A DNA stretch of 64,000 nt from JADCCX01 sp031431475. GTDB taxonomy: Bacteria > Pseudomonadota > Alphaproteobacteria > Rhizobiales > Beijerinckiaceae. Both the position numbers and the translations under genes were made by a program. Of this stretch, positions 44,301 through 52,050 are shown piece by piece. The first letter of the stretch is position 1, and the number at the start of each line of letters is the position of its first letter. The stretch spans positions 1 through 64,000 of the forward strand of contig JANPDL010000014.1 in the NCBI GenBank assembly GCA_031431475.1, given 5' to 3'. The notes beneath the pieces are model-generated. The model was not told where the DNA came from, searched no databases, and saw only the letters and a list, made by a program, of their open reading frames with translations.

Positions 44301-44874
44301 CCGTATCCAGAAGGCTGAGATGGAACGTATGCCGGGCCAGACAGCCCTGGCCGATGCTGTCGCCCGCTACTTTTTCAAGCTCATGGCCTACAAGGACGAA
44401 TACGAGGTGGCGCGGCTCTATACCGACGGCAGCTTCCTCAAGCAGCTGAAACAGGAGTTCGACGGCGACATCCGCCTCGAATTCCACCTTGCCCCGCCGA
44501 TCATGGGCAAGAAGGACGCGCAGGGCAATCCGGCGAAAACCTCGTTTGGCCCATGGATGCTGAAGGCTTTCGGCGTGCTCGCGAAGTTCAAGCGTCTGCG
44601 CGGCACGAAGCTTGATGTCTTTGGTTATACCGATGAACGAAAGCTGGAACGCCAGCTCATCGGCGAATACGAAGGCATGGTCGATTATGTCGCTGGGCGC
44701 CTGACAGCCGAGAATCACATGCTTGCCGTCGGGCTCGCCAGCATTCCCGAAAAAATTCGCGGCTACGGCCATGTCAAGGAGCGCCACCTTGTGGCGGCGC
44801 TCGCCGAGCGGGAAGCGCTGATGCAGAAATTCAACACACCCGGAGCGAAACCATTGGCGCTTGCGGCAGAATGA
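41380..44874 (+). CDS. Indolepyruvate ferredoxin oxidoreductase, fused subunits
   Basis: 1164 residues in one chain, the fused bacterial form. It oxidatively decarboxylates aryl 2-oxo acids (from Phe, Tyr, Trp) to acyl-CoA with ferredoxin. GYRGSPLGGLDQQL begins the pyrimidine domain; CSGCPHNTSTRVPEGSRAG and AMGGEGANWVGE form the thiamine diphosphate domain; VCEGCGDCGVKSNC with a later CNKDFSCKDGFC can ligate an iron-sulfur cluster; GVGGTGVVTIGAIIGMAAH begins the gamma domain. GGAGGAGGTCCT sets the start at 41380. The ferredoxin gene follows 90 bases downstream. A perfect palindrome lies upstream. Confidence 0.93.
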   Translation: MRNISTLREVTLDDKFDLSKKQVFLNGTQAIVRMLLMQRVRDQQAGLNTAGFISGYRGSPLGGLDQQLFRSKKALSAAEIVFQPGLNEELAATACWGTQQAELTGEGRYDGVFGLWYGKGPGVDRTTDVFRHANLAGSSKNGGVLALMGDDHTAESSTVAHQTEFNFVDTMIPILNPAGVQEMLDYGLHGYALSRFAGTWTALKCVKENVESTASVDGSIDRVKIVIPQDFVMPPDGLNIRHELDMLVQEARLHEFKRAAVVAYVKANKLNRTVISGGKNPRLGIISIGKSYLDVRQAMDDLGIDEVVANKLGIRVFKVACPWPMVPEEILEFAKGLETIIVVEEKRSLIEVQIKEELYGTGMQPKVIGKRDERGDWLFPVKGALDPNDIAISIGERVLKFAKSDEVAAKVSAIRQAQARLAETVDVGTRTPYFCSGCPHNTSTRVPEGSRAGAGIGCHYMALWMDRDTVGFTAMGGEGANWVGESNFSKRKHIFQNLGDGTYNHSGALALRFAISAKTNVTYKILFNDAVAMTGGQPHEGNLTVDMIAHQVRAEGVDRIAIVTDEPEKYSGRITFPSGATVHHRSELDAVQRELREMEGVTVVIYDQTCAAEKRRRRKRGTFPDPDKRVIINELVCEGCGDCGVKSNCVSVQPIETEFGRKRRIDQSSCNKDFSCKDGFCPSFVTVHGAKIKKADGLAQTADEPAALPPEPAIPSVEKENWACIVTGVGGTGVVTIGAIIGMAAHLEGKGCGMIDMAGLAQKGGSVYSHVKVGRNPDAINAIRVSAEKASLILGGDLVVSGTKKVLAAVKQGKTLFVANTAEIFGGEFTRNADFSLPVERLKRAVTSAAGRDKVAFVDATGLAVALFGNSIAANMFLLGFAQQKGGVPLSSAAIEKAIELNGEAIKMNIEAFRWGRRTAHDQKAVEAMVAESRKPTETRHISETLQEMVDRRAAFLTAYQDAAYGHRYRTAVARIQKAEMERMPGQTALADAVARYFFKLMAYKDEYEVARLYTDGSFLKQLKQEFDGDIRLEFHLAPPIMGKKDAQGNPAKTSFGPWMLKAFGVLAKFKRLRGTKLDVFGYTDERKLERQLIGEYEGMVDYVAGRLTAENHMLAVGLASIPEKIRGYGHVKERHLVAALAEREALMQKFNTPGAKPLALAAE

Positions 44875-44964
44875 CCTCCGGTTTTCCGAAATCTTGTCTC
44901 GGAGCGCGGAAGGTGAGAATAGGAAAATGAAAAAGGCGCGTTGCGTCGCCAGGAGACAGGCCGA

Positions 44965-45300
44965 ATGACCTATGTGGTCACCGAGAATTGCATCAAGTGC
45001 AAGTACATGGATTGCGTCGAAGTCTGCCCCGTAGATTGTTTCTACGAGGGCGATAACATGCTCGTGATCCATCCAGATGAATGCATCGACTGCGGCGTCT
45101 GCGAGCCGGAATGTCCGGCAGAAGCGATCAAGCCGGATACCGAGCCAGGATTGGAAAGCTGGCTCAAGCTCAACACGGAATATGCCAAAAGCTGGCCCAA
45201 CATCACGATCAAGCGCGAGCAACCGGCTGATGCCAAGGACTGGGACGGCAAGCCCGGCAAGCTGGAGCTTTTCTCGGCGGAGCCGGGCGAGGGGGATTGA
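44965..45300 (+). CDS. fdxA: 7Fe ferredoxin (FdxA type)
   Basis: 111 residues. The cysteine pattern CIKCKYMDCVEVCP followed by CIDCGVCEPECP is that of Azotobacter-type FdI proteins with one [3Fe-4S] and one [4Fe-4S] cluster, with the characteristic long C-terminal region. AGGAGACAGG precedes ATG 44965. Position directly after the 2-oxo acid ferredoxin oxidoreductase suggests it takes the electrons of that enzyme. Confidence 0.93.
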   Translation: MTYVVTENCIKCKYMDCVEVCPVDCFYEGDNMLVIHPDECIDCGVCEPECPAEAIKPDTEPGLESWLKLNTEYAKSWPNITIKREQPADAKDWDGKPGKLELFSAEPGEGD

Positions 45301-45310
45301 GCCCTGCCTG

Positions 45311-45428
45311 CTTCTCCCTTGGGAGAAGCTGCCCGTCCTTTGCGGGCTGATGAGGGTGAATCCCCGAACTCAGTGATTTTCCCTCATCCGGTCGCCAAGG
45401 GGCGACCACCTTCTCCCAAGGGAGAAGG
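45311..45428. repeat. Inverted pair of palindromic repeat elements
   Basis: Left unit: hairpin cttctccc-tt-gggagaag, a second hairpin (gcccg/cgggc), then gatgaggg. Right unit: the same in inverse order, ccctcatc, hairpin ggtcgcc/ggcgacc, then ccttctccc-aa-gggagaagg. The outer hairpin and the gatgaggg are shared while the middle hairpin differs in sequence but not in pairing. It lies between fdxA and opgC. The same family occurs at 60559-60693 and as a single hairpin at 23147. Confidence 0.8.
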
Positions 45429-45536
45429 ATGTCAGAGCCCCCACTCACAAACCCGTGACAGCCCGTGAACGGCTTTGTTTTGCCGTCATACTGCTGCCAC
45501 GGCACGGTGCGAACGACCTTCAGAGGCCCTGCCATC

Positions 45537-46718
45537 GTGTCCGCTGCCACATCGCCTTCAGCCGCCAAACCAGCCCGCGACATGCGGCTGGATCTGGCGC
45601 GTGGCATCATGCTGCTCATCATCTTCGTGGCCCATGTCCCCAACAACCTGTGGGCGGATTACATTCCTGCGCGCTTTGGCTTTTCGTCGGGTGCTGAAAT
45701 CTTCGTCTTTGTCTCGGGGATAGCCAGCGGAATCGCTTTCGGCGGTACGTTCCTAAAAAAGGGTTTTGGCGAGGGTACGAAGCGCATTCTCAAGCGCGTC
45801 TTGCAGCTTTACGGTGCACATCTCGGTACGTTGCTGGTGCTGGGTGGGGGCGCTTTGCTGATTGATCAGGCCACCGGCGGCACCGTGATGGCCGTGCGCT
45901 ACGATCTCGAATGGCTGCGCAACATGCCGCTCGAAGGCCTCCTTGACTACGCATCCCTGCGCTATGTTCCGGCGTTCTTCGATATCCTGCCGATGTATGT
46001 GATCCTGCTCGCGCTCGTGATCCCGGCGATGGCACTGGCTAGGCACGCGCCCCGGGCGGTGCTGGCGATATCGTGCCTGATCTGGCTCGTCATGCAGGTC
46101 GCGCCGCTGCATTTTTCCGGCAATCCGGTGACCGGTGCCAACTGGTATTTCAACCCGTTTGCGTGGCAGTTCCTGTTCTTCCTTGGCTTTTCCTTCGGTG
46201 TCGGCTGGCTGCAGGCCCCGGCGAGGAAAATACCATGGCTGTTTGTGCTGAGCCTGATGTACCTGATCGTGTCCGTGCCGCTGACATTCTGGGGAGCGTG
46301 GAGCGCGTTTCCCTGGGCCGATGCCATCAATCAGGCGATCTATCCGGGTGATGCGATTACGATTTTGCACATCACCCGCCTGTTGCATTTCCTTTCGCTG
46401 GCCTATGTCTGCTACAGCCTCGTCAACCCGCAGGCCACGTGGCTGCAGAGTCCGCGTCTGACACCGCTCTACCGCGTTGGTCGCAACTCCTTTCCGTGCT
46501 TTCTGGCCGGGCTAGGTCTTTCGATGGCCGGTGGCGTGGCAATTGACCTGCTCGGCATGAGCTGGCTTGTCGCGCATGCCGTGAACATTGGCGGCATATT
46601 GCTGCTGCTTGCGGCGGCCTCAGGAATTGACCGTTTTGGCGGCAAGTCAGTGAAGCGAACGGAAAAGCCGCCTTTACGGGTACCGGAACAGCGGGGCGAG
46701 ACCGCTCAGGTCGCTTGA
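45537..46718 (+). CDS. opgC: OpgC-like succinyl/acyltransferase membrane protein
   Basis: 393 residues from GTG 45537 (AGAGG upstream); a GTG at 45465 would add 24 residues and has no ribosome site. RDMRLDLARGIMLLIIFVAHVPNN is the typical OpgC opening with the catalytic histidine, followed by about ten hydrophobic helices (for example AGAEIFVFVSGIASGIAF). OpgC proteins add succinyl groups to osmoregulated periplasmic glucans. opgH lies 1 kb downstream on the same strand. The last 45 bases overlap the convergent dehydrogenase gene. Confidence 0.85.
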   Translation: MSAATSPSAAKPARDMRLDLARGIMLLIIFVAHVPNNLWADYIPARFGFSSGAEIFVFVSGIASGIAFGGTFLKKGFGEGTKRILKRVLQLYGAHLGTLLVLGGGALLIDQATGGTVMAVRYDLEWLRNMPLEGLLDYASLRYVPAFFDILPMYVILLALVIPAMALARHAPRAVLAISCLIWLVMQVAPLHFSGNPVTGANWYFNPFAWQFLFFLGFSFGVGWLQAPARKIPWLFVLSLMYLIVSVPLTFWGAWSAFPWADAINQAIYPGDAITILHITRLLHFLSLAYVCYSLVNPQATWLQSPRLTPLYRVGRNSFPCFLAGLGLSMAGGVAIDLLGMSWLVAHAVNIGGILLLLAAASGIDRFGGKSVKRTEKPPLRVPEQRGETAQVA

Positions 46719-47657
46719 GAACACCCCCGGCAGGCGCTGCGGTGCGTCGCTGAACGCAATCTCCTCACCGATCAGGGCATCCAGCCTTGCATCTCCCAGT
46801 AATTGCATCGCTTTGGCCATGCGACGGGTAAAATCCCAGCGCGGACGACGGCTTGCTGCGATCTGGCCGACTTGCGAGGAGACGAGCTTCAACCGCCCGC
46901 TGTGAAACTTGCGCCCCAGCGGCACCGCAACCTCTTTGTCGCCAAACCACGAAACCTCGACAACAGTGCCTTCAAACCCGGCGATCTCCAGCGCGGTTGC
47001 AAGGCCCTTCTGGTTGGCGCTGGCATGAAATACGACATCGCAGTCTTTCGGTGCTTGCGCAGGTGGCGCATAGCCCACGCCAAGCGCCGTCGCGATACCG
47101 GCGCGGTTCTCGACCGGATCAACCAGCGTTACATCCGCACCCGGCAACTGGCCTGCAAGATGGGCAATCAGGCATCCCACCACGCCACCGCCCACCACAG
47201 CGATACGATCACCCGGTCCAGCACCCGAATCCCACAAGGCATTCAGCGCCGTCTCCATATTGGCCGCCAGCACTGCTCGGCGCGGCGGGATTGCATCCGG
47301 CACCAGTGTCAGTGTGCTTGCTGGTGCAACAATCCGGTCCTGATGCGGATGCAGGATGAAGACGGTCTTGCCCTTCATGGCGACTGGGCCATCCTCCACT
47401 ACACCGACAGCAAGGTAGCCATATTTCACAGGATGGGGAAAAGCCCCGCCCATGTTGGGGCCGCGCATGCGGTCATATTCTGAGGACGGCACCAGCGCCT
47501 GAAACACAAGGCGTTCTGTGCCACGGCTGATGCCGGAATAGAGCGTGCGCACGAGTGCATCGTCGGGCTTGAGCGCGGGGAGGGGCTCGGGCCGGATTTC
47601 GGCGCGGGCATCACCAATGTACCAGAGCGCGTGGGCGGTTATGGGGGAATTGGACAT
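46674..47657 (-). CDS. Medium-chain dehydrogenase/reductase (zinc alcohol dehydrogenase-like)
   Basis: 327 residues. The GroES-like N-terminal part begins with LVRTLYSGISRGTERL; the Rossmann part has VVGGGVVGCLIAHL with VDPVENR for the dinucleotide. Standard catalytic zinc cysteines and histidines are not evident, so it may be a zinc-independent reductase. It lies on the opposite strand between opgC and opgH, divergent from opgH and overlapping opgC by 45 bases at the 3' ends. The substrate is unknown, and a link with glucan synthesis is not shown. Confidence 0.75.
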   Translation of the reverse strand: MSNSPITAHALWYIGDARAEIRPEPLPALKPDDALVRTLYSGISRGTERLVFQALVPSSEYDRMRGPNMGGAFPHPVKYGYLAVGVVEDGPVAMKGKTVFILHPHQDRIVAPASTLTLVPDAIPPRRAVLAANMETALNALWDSGAGPGDRIAVVGGGVVGCLIAHLAGQLPGADVTLVDPVENRAGIATALGVGYAPPAQAPKDCDVVFHASANQKGLATALEIAGFEGTVVEVSWFGDKEVAVPLGRKFHSGRLKLVSSQVGQIAASRRPRWDFTRRMAKAMQLLGDARLDALIGEEIAFSDAPQRLPGVFSSDLSGLAPLFRYP

Positions 47658-47773
47658 GCGGAAGGTTTAGCAAGTTCGACGGGGAAGGAAAGGCCGACCC
47701 ATTCAAACCCCATTCACCTCATCTGACACATGAGCTAAACACTCTCAGCTTTTGCCTCAATTGACACGGCCCC

Positions 47774-49558
47774 ATGACCGCAAATGAACTGTCGCGTACC
47801 ACCGCCATCCCGCTCACACCCGCCGGGCTGCAGTCCTCCGCTGAACTGATGTGGCGGCGCATTTTCGTGGCGACGCTCAACCTCGTGACGTATCTGTTCA
47901 TGGCGAACTGGATGGCCGATGTGCTGGGCCATGGCGGCTGGTCCGTGGTCGATGTCGTGATGTTCGTCTGCTTTCTCATCGGCCTGCCGTGGACTGTGCT
48001 GGGTTTCTGGAACGCCGTCGTCGGCCTCTGGCTCCTGATGATCGCGAAGGACCCTTTGCATCAGACCGCACCCTATCTCGCCGCGGCCGAAAGCAAGGCC
48101 GACATCAGTATCCGTACCGCCGTATTCATGACGCTTCGCAACGAGGACCCGGAGCGCGCCCTCAAGCGCTTCGATGTCATCCGCGAGAGCACCAATGCCA
48201 CTGGGCAGGGAAAGGCCTTCGGTTGGTTCGTGCTGTCCGACACGCCGGACGGGACAGACGATGCCGAGAAGGAAGAAGCGGCATTCAATATGTGGAAGGA
48301 ATCGCGCGGTAACCCCGCCGATCTGATCTACCGCCGCCGCACCGAGAACACGGGCTACAAGGCCGGCAATGTGCGCGATTTCTGCGACCGCTGGGGCAGC
48401 GACTATGAACTCATGCTGCCGCTCGATGCCGACAGCCTGATGTCAGGCGATGCGATCGTCAAGCTGGTGCGCGTCATGGAGGCCTATCCGAAGCTCGGCA
48501 TCCTGCAGAGCCTTGTCGTCGGCATGCCGACGCAATCGGCCTTTGCGCGTATTTTCCAGTTCGGCATGCGCCATGGCATGCGCAGCTACACCATGGGCCA
48601 ATCGTGGTGGGTGGGGGATTGCGGGCCGTTCTGGGGCCACAATGCCGTGGTGCGCATCAAGCCCTTCGTAGAGGATTGCCATCTGCCGGTTTTGCCAGGC
48701 GGCCCACCGTTGGGTGGCCACATCCTCAGCCACGATCAGGTGGAGGCGACCTTCATGCGCCGCGCGGGTTATGAATGCCGCGTGCTGCCGGTAGAGATGG
48801 GGAGCTGGGAAGAAAATCCACCGACCATTCTCGAATTCACCAAGCGCGACACGCGCTGGTGCCAGGGCAACATGCAATACTGGCCGCTGGTTGGCACCAA
48901 AGGCCTGCTGCCCATGAGCCGTTTCCAGCTGGCCTGGGCGATCCTGATGTTTCTGGGTACCCCGGCCTGGACTTTGTTCATCGCGCTGGGCGCGTTCAAG
49001 CCGTTCATGGATGATGCAGCGGGCTTTCCGGCGGCTTCGGCCATCGCGCTCTACGTCACCTTCCTGCTGATGTATCTCTCGCCCAAGATCGCGGGCTTTA
49101 TCGATATTCTGGCGTCAACCAAGGAAAGCGCGCGCTATGGGGGACGGTTGAAGTTCATCCTCGGCGCGATCATCGAGCTGACCTTCGCCTTCCTGCTCGG
49201 TGCAGTCTCGACCTTCCGCGTCACCATCTTTATGGTTGGCCTGCTGTTCGGCAAGACCGTGAGCTGGAACGGGCAATTGCGCGATGCGCAGCGCATTCCC
49301 TGGGATGTGGCGTTTCATGGGATGTGGCCACAATTGGCTTTCGGCACGGTGGTGATGGCGCTGGCTTTCATTGGCTCGCCAACCCTGTTCTGGTGGGGCC
49401 TGATTATGACGGCGGGCTACATCGTCGCGATCCCCTTCGGTGTGTGGCTGGCTGATCCAGCACTTGGCCGCGCGATGGCGAAGATGCGCCTTTGCGCTAT
49501 TCCCGAGGAATATGACACACCCGCCGAAGTGAAGGCTGTGCAGGGGAGTAGTGCATGA
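47774..49558 (+). CDS. opgH: Glucan biosynthesis glucosyltransferase H
   Basis: 594 residues, shorter than E. coli OpgH (847) as in other alphaproteobacteria. GT2 motifs are intact: LPLDADSLMSG (DxD), GHNAVVRIKPF, SHDQVEATFMRRAGYECRVLP and the QxxRW-like RDTRWCQGN. About seven helices flank the catalytic loop and end in the permease-like C-terminal part. It builds the beta-linked glucose backbone of osmoregulated periplasmic glucans across the inner membrane. It is coupled to the next gene by ATGA overlap. No opgG is present in the window. Confidence 0.93.
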   Translation: MTANELSRTTAIPLTPAGLQSSAELMWRRIFVATLNLVTYLFMANWMADVLGHGGWSVVDVVMFVCFLIGLPWTVLGFWNAVVGLWLLMIAKDPLHQTAPYLAAAESKADISIRTAVFMTLRNEDPERALKRFDVIRESTNATGQGKAFGWFVLSDTPDGTDDAEKEEAAFNMWKESRGNPADLIYRRRTENTGYKAGNVRDFCDRWGSDYELMLPLDADSLMSGDAIVKLVRVMEAYPKLGILQSLVVGMPTQSAFARIFQFGMRHGMRSYTMGQSWWVGDCGPFWGHNAVVRIKPFVEDCHLPVLPGGPPLGGHILSHDQVEATFMRRAGYECRVLPVEMGSWEENPPTILEFTKRDTRWCQGNMQYWPLVGTKGLLPMSRFQLAWAILMFLGTPAWTLFIALGAFKPFMDDAAGFPAASAIALYVTFLLMYLSPKIAGFIDILASTKESARYGGRLKFILGAIIELTFAFLLGAVSTFRVTIFMVGLLFGKTVSWNGQLRDAQRIPWDVAFHGMWPQLAFGTVVMALAFIGSPTLFWWGLIMTAGYIVAIPFGVWLADPALGRAMAKMRLCAIPEEYDTPAEVKAVQGSSA

Positions 49559-50340
49559 CACGCCCGCACACCGACAGCGCTGTCCGGCGCGCCAAGGAAG
49601 CGCTGGGCTCGCATCTGGGGGCGCTGGAGCACTCGCTCGACGTCTATTACGGCAACCCCGAGCGCGATGCCGCAATGGACGCGCTCTACCGTCGCTTCGT
49701 CAAACCCGGCGGCCTCGCCTTCGACATTGGCAGCCATGTCGGCGACCGCATCGCCTCATTCCGTCGCCTTGGCGCGCGCGTCGTCGCTCTGGAGCCGCAG
49801 CCGCTCTGCGCTGCCGCGATCCGCGCGATACATGGTGGCGATAGCGATGTCGTCCTTGTGCAGTCCGCTTGCGGTGCGGCGGATGGAATTCTCGTGTTGC
49901 ACGTCAATAGTGCCAACCCGACGGTGACCACAGCCTCCACCGACTTCGTGAAAGCGGCGGATGGTGCCGATGGCTGGCAGGGGCAGGTCTGGGACCAGAC
50001 CATCGATGTCGCGGTGACCACGCTGGATGCGCTGATTGCCGCCCACGGCGAGCCGGATTTCGTAAAGATCGATGTGGAGGGTTTTGAGGATTCCGTGCTG
50101 GCCGGGCTTTCTGCGCCAGTGCCCGCATTGTCCTTCGAGTTCACCACGATCCAGCGCGATGTTGCCGAGCGCTGCTTGCTGCGGCTTGCGACGCTTGACT
50201 ACAGCAGGTTCAATCTGGCGCTGGGCGAAAGCCAGATCATGACATTTGACAGTTGGGTTTCTGCGGACGCGATGACGCGCCACATTGCGGCCCTTCCCCA
50301 CGAGGCGAATTCCGGCGATGTTTACGCCATCGCCGCGTGA
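49555..50340 (+). CDS. FkbM-family methyltransferase
   Basis: 261 residues. The FkbM fold shows FDIGSHVGDRIASFRRLGA (SAM loop), VVALEPQPLCAAAIR and the signature FVKIDVEGFEDSVLAGL. Such enzymes O-methylate sugars and secondary metabolites. Its start codon overlaps the end of opgH (ATGA), so methylation of the glucan or of its precursor is a natural hypothesis, not shown by sequence. Confidence 0.87.
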   Translation: MTRPHTDSAVRRAKEALGSHLGALEHSLDVYYGNPERDAAMDALYRRFVKPGGLAFDIGSHVGDRIASFRRLGARVVALEPQPLCAAAIRAIHGGDSDVVLVQSACGAADGILVLHVNSANPTVTTASTDFVKAADGADGWQGQVWDQTIDVAVTTLDALIAAHGEPDFVKIDVEGFEDSVLAGLSAPVPALSFEFTTIQRDVAERCLLRLATLDYSRFNLALGESQIMTFDSWVSADAMTRHIAALPHEANSGDVYAIAA

Positions 50341-50356
50341 ACAGCCGGGGAAGGCC

Positions 50357-50995
50357 ATGAGTCACCAACGGCTGTTTGCCGCCGTCATCGCCATCATCGG
50401 CTGGTCGGCGCTTGCACTGCAACTGTCACTGACATTGGGCATTGTCATTGGTCAGGGGCGCAGCGCCGGGGCTGGTTTGTGGCTTTTTCTGGGGTATTTC
50501 ACAGTTCTGACCAACATTCTGGTCGCCGTCAGCATGAGTCTCGTCGCGCTGGATCGCTGGCCCGGCGGGCCTCGCCCAAGCGCCAGCGCCCTGACGGCGG
50601 TTGCTCTTGCCATCACGATTGTGGGCGTTGTCTATCATCTCCTCCTGAGTGGACGAGTTCCGGACCTGTCATCGCTGGGATGGGTTGCGGACCGGACCAT
50701 GCATTATCTCGTACCAGTGCTGAGCCTCGCCTTCTGGGTCATGTTTGTTCCCAAATCATCCTTCACCTTCGCAGACCCGTTCCTATGGATACTCTATCCT
50801 CTGGGCTACCTGATTTATGCCATGGCGCGCGGCAACCTTGATGGCTGGTATCCCTATTTCTTCATCGATGTTGGCGTGATCGGTTTTGCACGAGCCATGC
50901 TGAACGCGGCGGTCCTCAGCGCCGTTGTTCTCGCGCTAGGATTTGTCATCGTCATCGTCACGCGATTTTTCCATAACCGCCCGATCAAAGACTGA
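50357..50995 (+). CDS. Pr6Pr-family membrane protein
   Basis: 212 residues with about six helices. LGYFTVLTNILVAVSMSL, DRTMHYLVPVLSLAFWVMFVP and WILYPLGYLIYAMARGN match the Pr6Pr (FAR-17a/AIG1-like) membrane family found in many bacteria. The function is unknown. GGGGAAGGCC precedes ATG 50357, 17 bases after the FkbM stop, so it is in the opgH operon. Confidence 0.75.
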   Translation: MSHQRLFAAVIAIIGWSALALQLSLTLGIVIGQGRSAGAGLWLFLGYFTVLTNILVAVSMSLVALDRWPGGPRPSASALTAVALAITIVGVVYHLLLSGRVPDLSSLGWVADRTMHYLVPVLSLAFWVMFVPKSSFTFADPFLWILYPLGYLIYAMARGNLDGWYPYFFIDVGVIGFARAMLNAAVLSAVVLALGFVIVIVTRFFHNRPIKD

Positions 50996-51007
50996 AAGGC
51001 TCCCCTG

Positions 51008-51997
51008 ATGCTTACGCGCCGCTCATTCTCCGCCGCATCACTCAGCACCGCAGCCAGCGCCTTTCTCGCGCCCTCCGCCTTAGGACAGGGCCAGCCGCCC
51101 GCGCCCGTAGGCCCTTTGCAAGGCGCCGTTGAAGCCATGATCACGAACCGCTCCGAGCATGTGCTGTGTGCGGAGAAGGACAACGTCGACATCCGCATGA
51201 GCCACGCGGCCGTTAAAAGCTTCCGCGTACAGGCGATCCACCCGGCCTATATCGGCGGGCTCGTCGCCGATAATTTCGCAGCGGACTGGACGAATTGCGA
51301 CTTCACGGCAGACCCCGCCTTCAAGCCACCCGCACCGCCCCGTCGCGTCACGATCTATGAGAACGAATGGATCTGGGTCATCGGCTACACCTATCCGCAG
51401 TTCTGGCGTCCGGCGGATGTGCCGGTGCGCATCGGCAACCGGGTTGAAACAGGCCTGCACCTCATTCAGGTTTGGGTGCGCAAGAACGAGCGTTCGGAAG
51501 AGGTCGCCGTGGTCTATCCGCCGGACGGCTATTGGCGCATCCGCCCGCTGCCGCCGCAGCACCTCAAATGGTCGGCCTATGGCTCGTCCTTTGTGGCAGG
51601 CCCCATCGAGGACAAGGGCCGCCCCATCGTCGAGTTCAAGGAAGTGGTGTTCGATCCCGAAACCATGACCTTCACCACGCCCTTCCGACGGGGAGGGCAG
51701 GCGACGCTGAAAATCTCGACGCTGGACCGCGACCGCCTGACCATGGATGTCAGCTTCGACAGGCCGGTGACGGACCTGCCCTTCGCGGCGCTCCGCTCGA
51801 TGTATGTGACCGAGTTCAACAACGACGCCTCTAAGGTGGCGATCCGCCAGAAGAACGCACAACGCTGGATCGAGGAACCGATCATGGATTTCAAACAGGC
51901 GAACGGATTGGAGTTCTGGGCTGGAAGGCATAGCTACTCGCGGCACAATACGAGCGCGCCGGATATGGTGTTTGACCGGTTTTCGACGGTGGGGTGA
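51008..51997 (+). CDS. Tat-exported protein of unknown family, glucan operon
   Basis: 329 residues with a twin-arginine leader (LTRRSFSAASLSTAASAF, cleaved after SALGQG). I do not recognise a family. Visible features are WIWVIGYTYPQFWRP, GLHLIQVWVRKNERSEEVAVVYPPDGYW and many Trp/Tyr/Arg residues, compatible with a carbohydrate-binding or beta-rich fold. It follows the Pr6Pr gene by 12 bases in the opgH-FkbM operon, so a periplasmic role in glucan handling is inferred. It does not look like OpgG or OpgD. Confidence 0.7.
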   Translation: MLTRRSFSAASLSTAASAFLAPSALGQGQPPAPVGPLQGAVEAMITNRSEHVLCAEKDNVDIRMSHAAVKSFRVQAIHPAYIGGLVADNFAADWTNCDFTADPAFKPPAPPRRVTIYENEWIWVIGYTYPQFWRPADVPVRIGNRVETGLHLIQVWVRKNERSEEVAVVYPPDGYWRIRPLPPQHLKWSAYGSSFVAGPIEDKGRPIVEFKEVVFDPETMTFTTPFRRGGQATLKISTLDRDRLTMDVSFDRPVTDLPFAALRSMYVTEFNNDASKVAIRQKNAQRWIEEPIMDFKQANGLEFWAGRHSYSRHNTSAPDMVFDRFSTVG

Positions 51998-52050
51998 GGG
52001 GGATTGAAAAGGTCAATGGTGGAGGACGATGGTCCCGTTTGATCGCCCTA

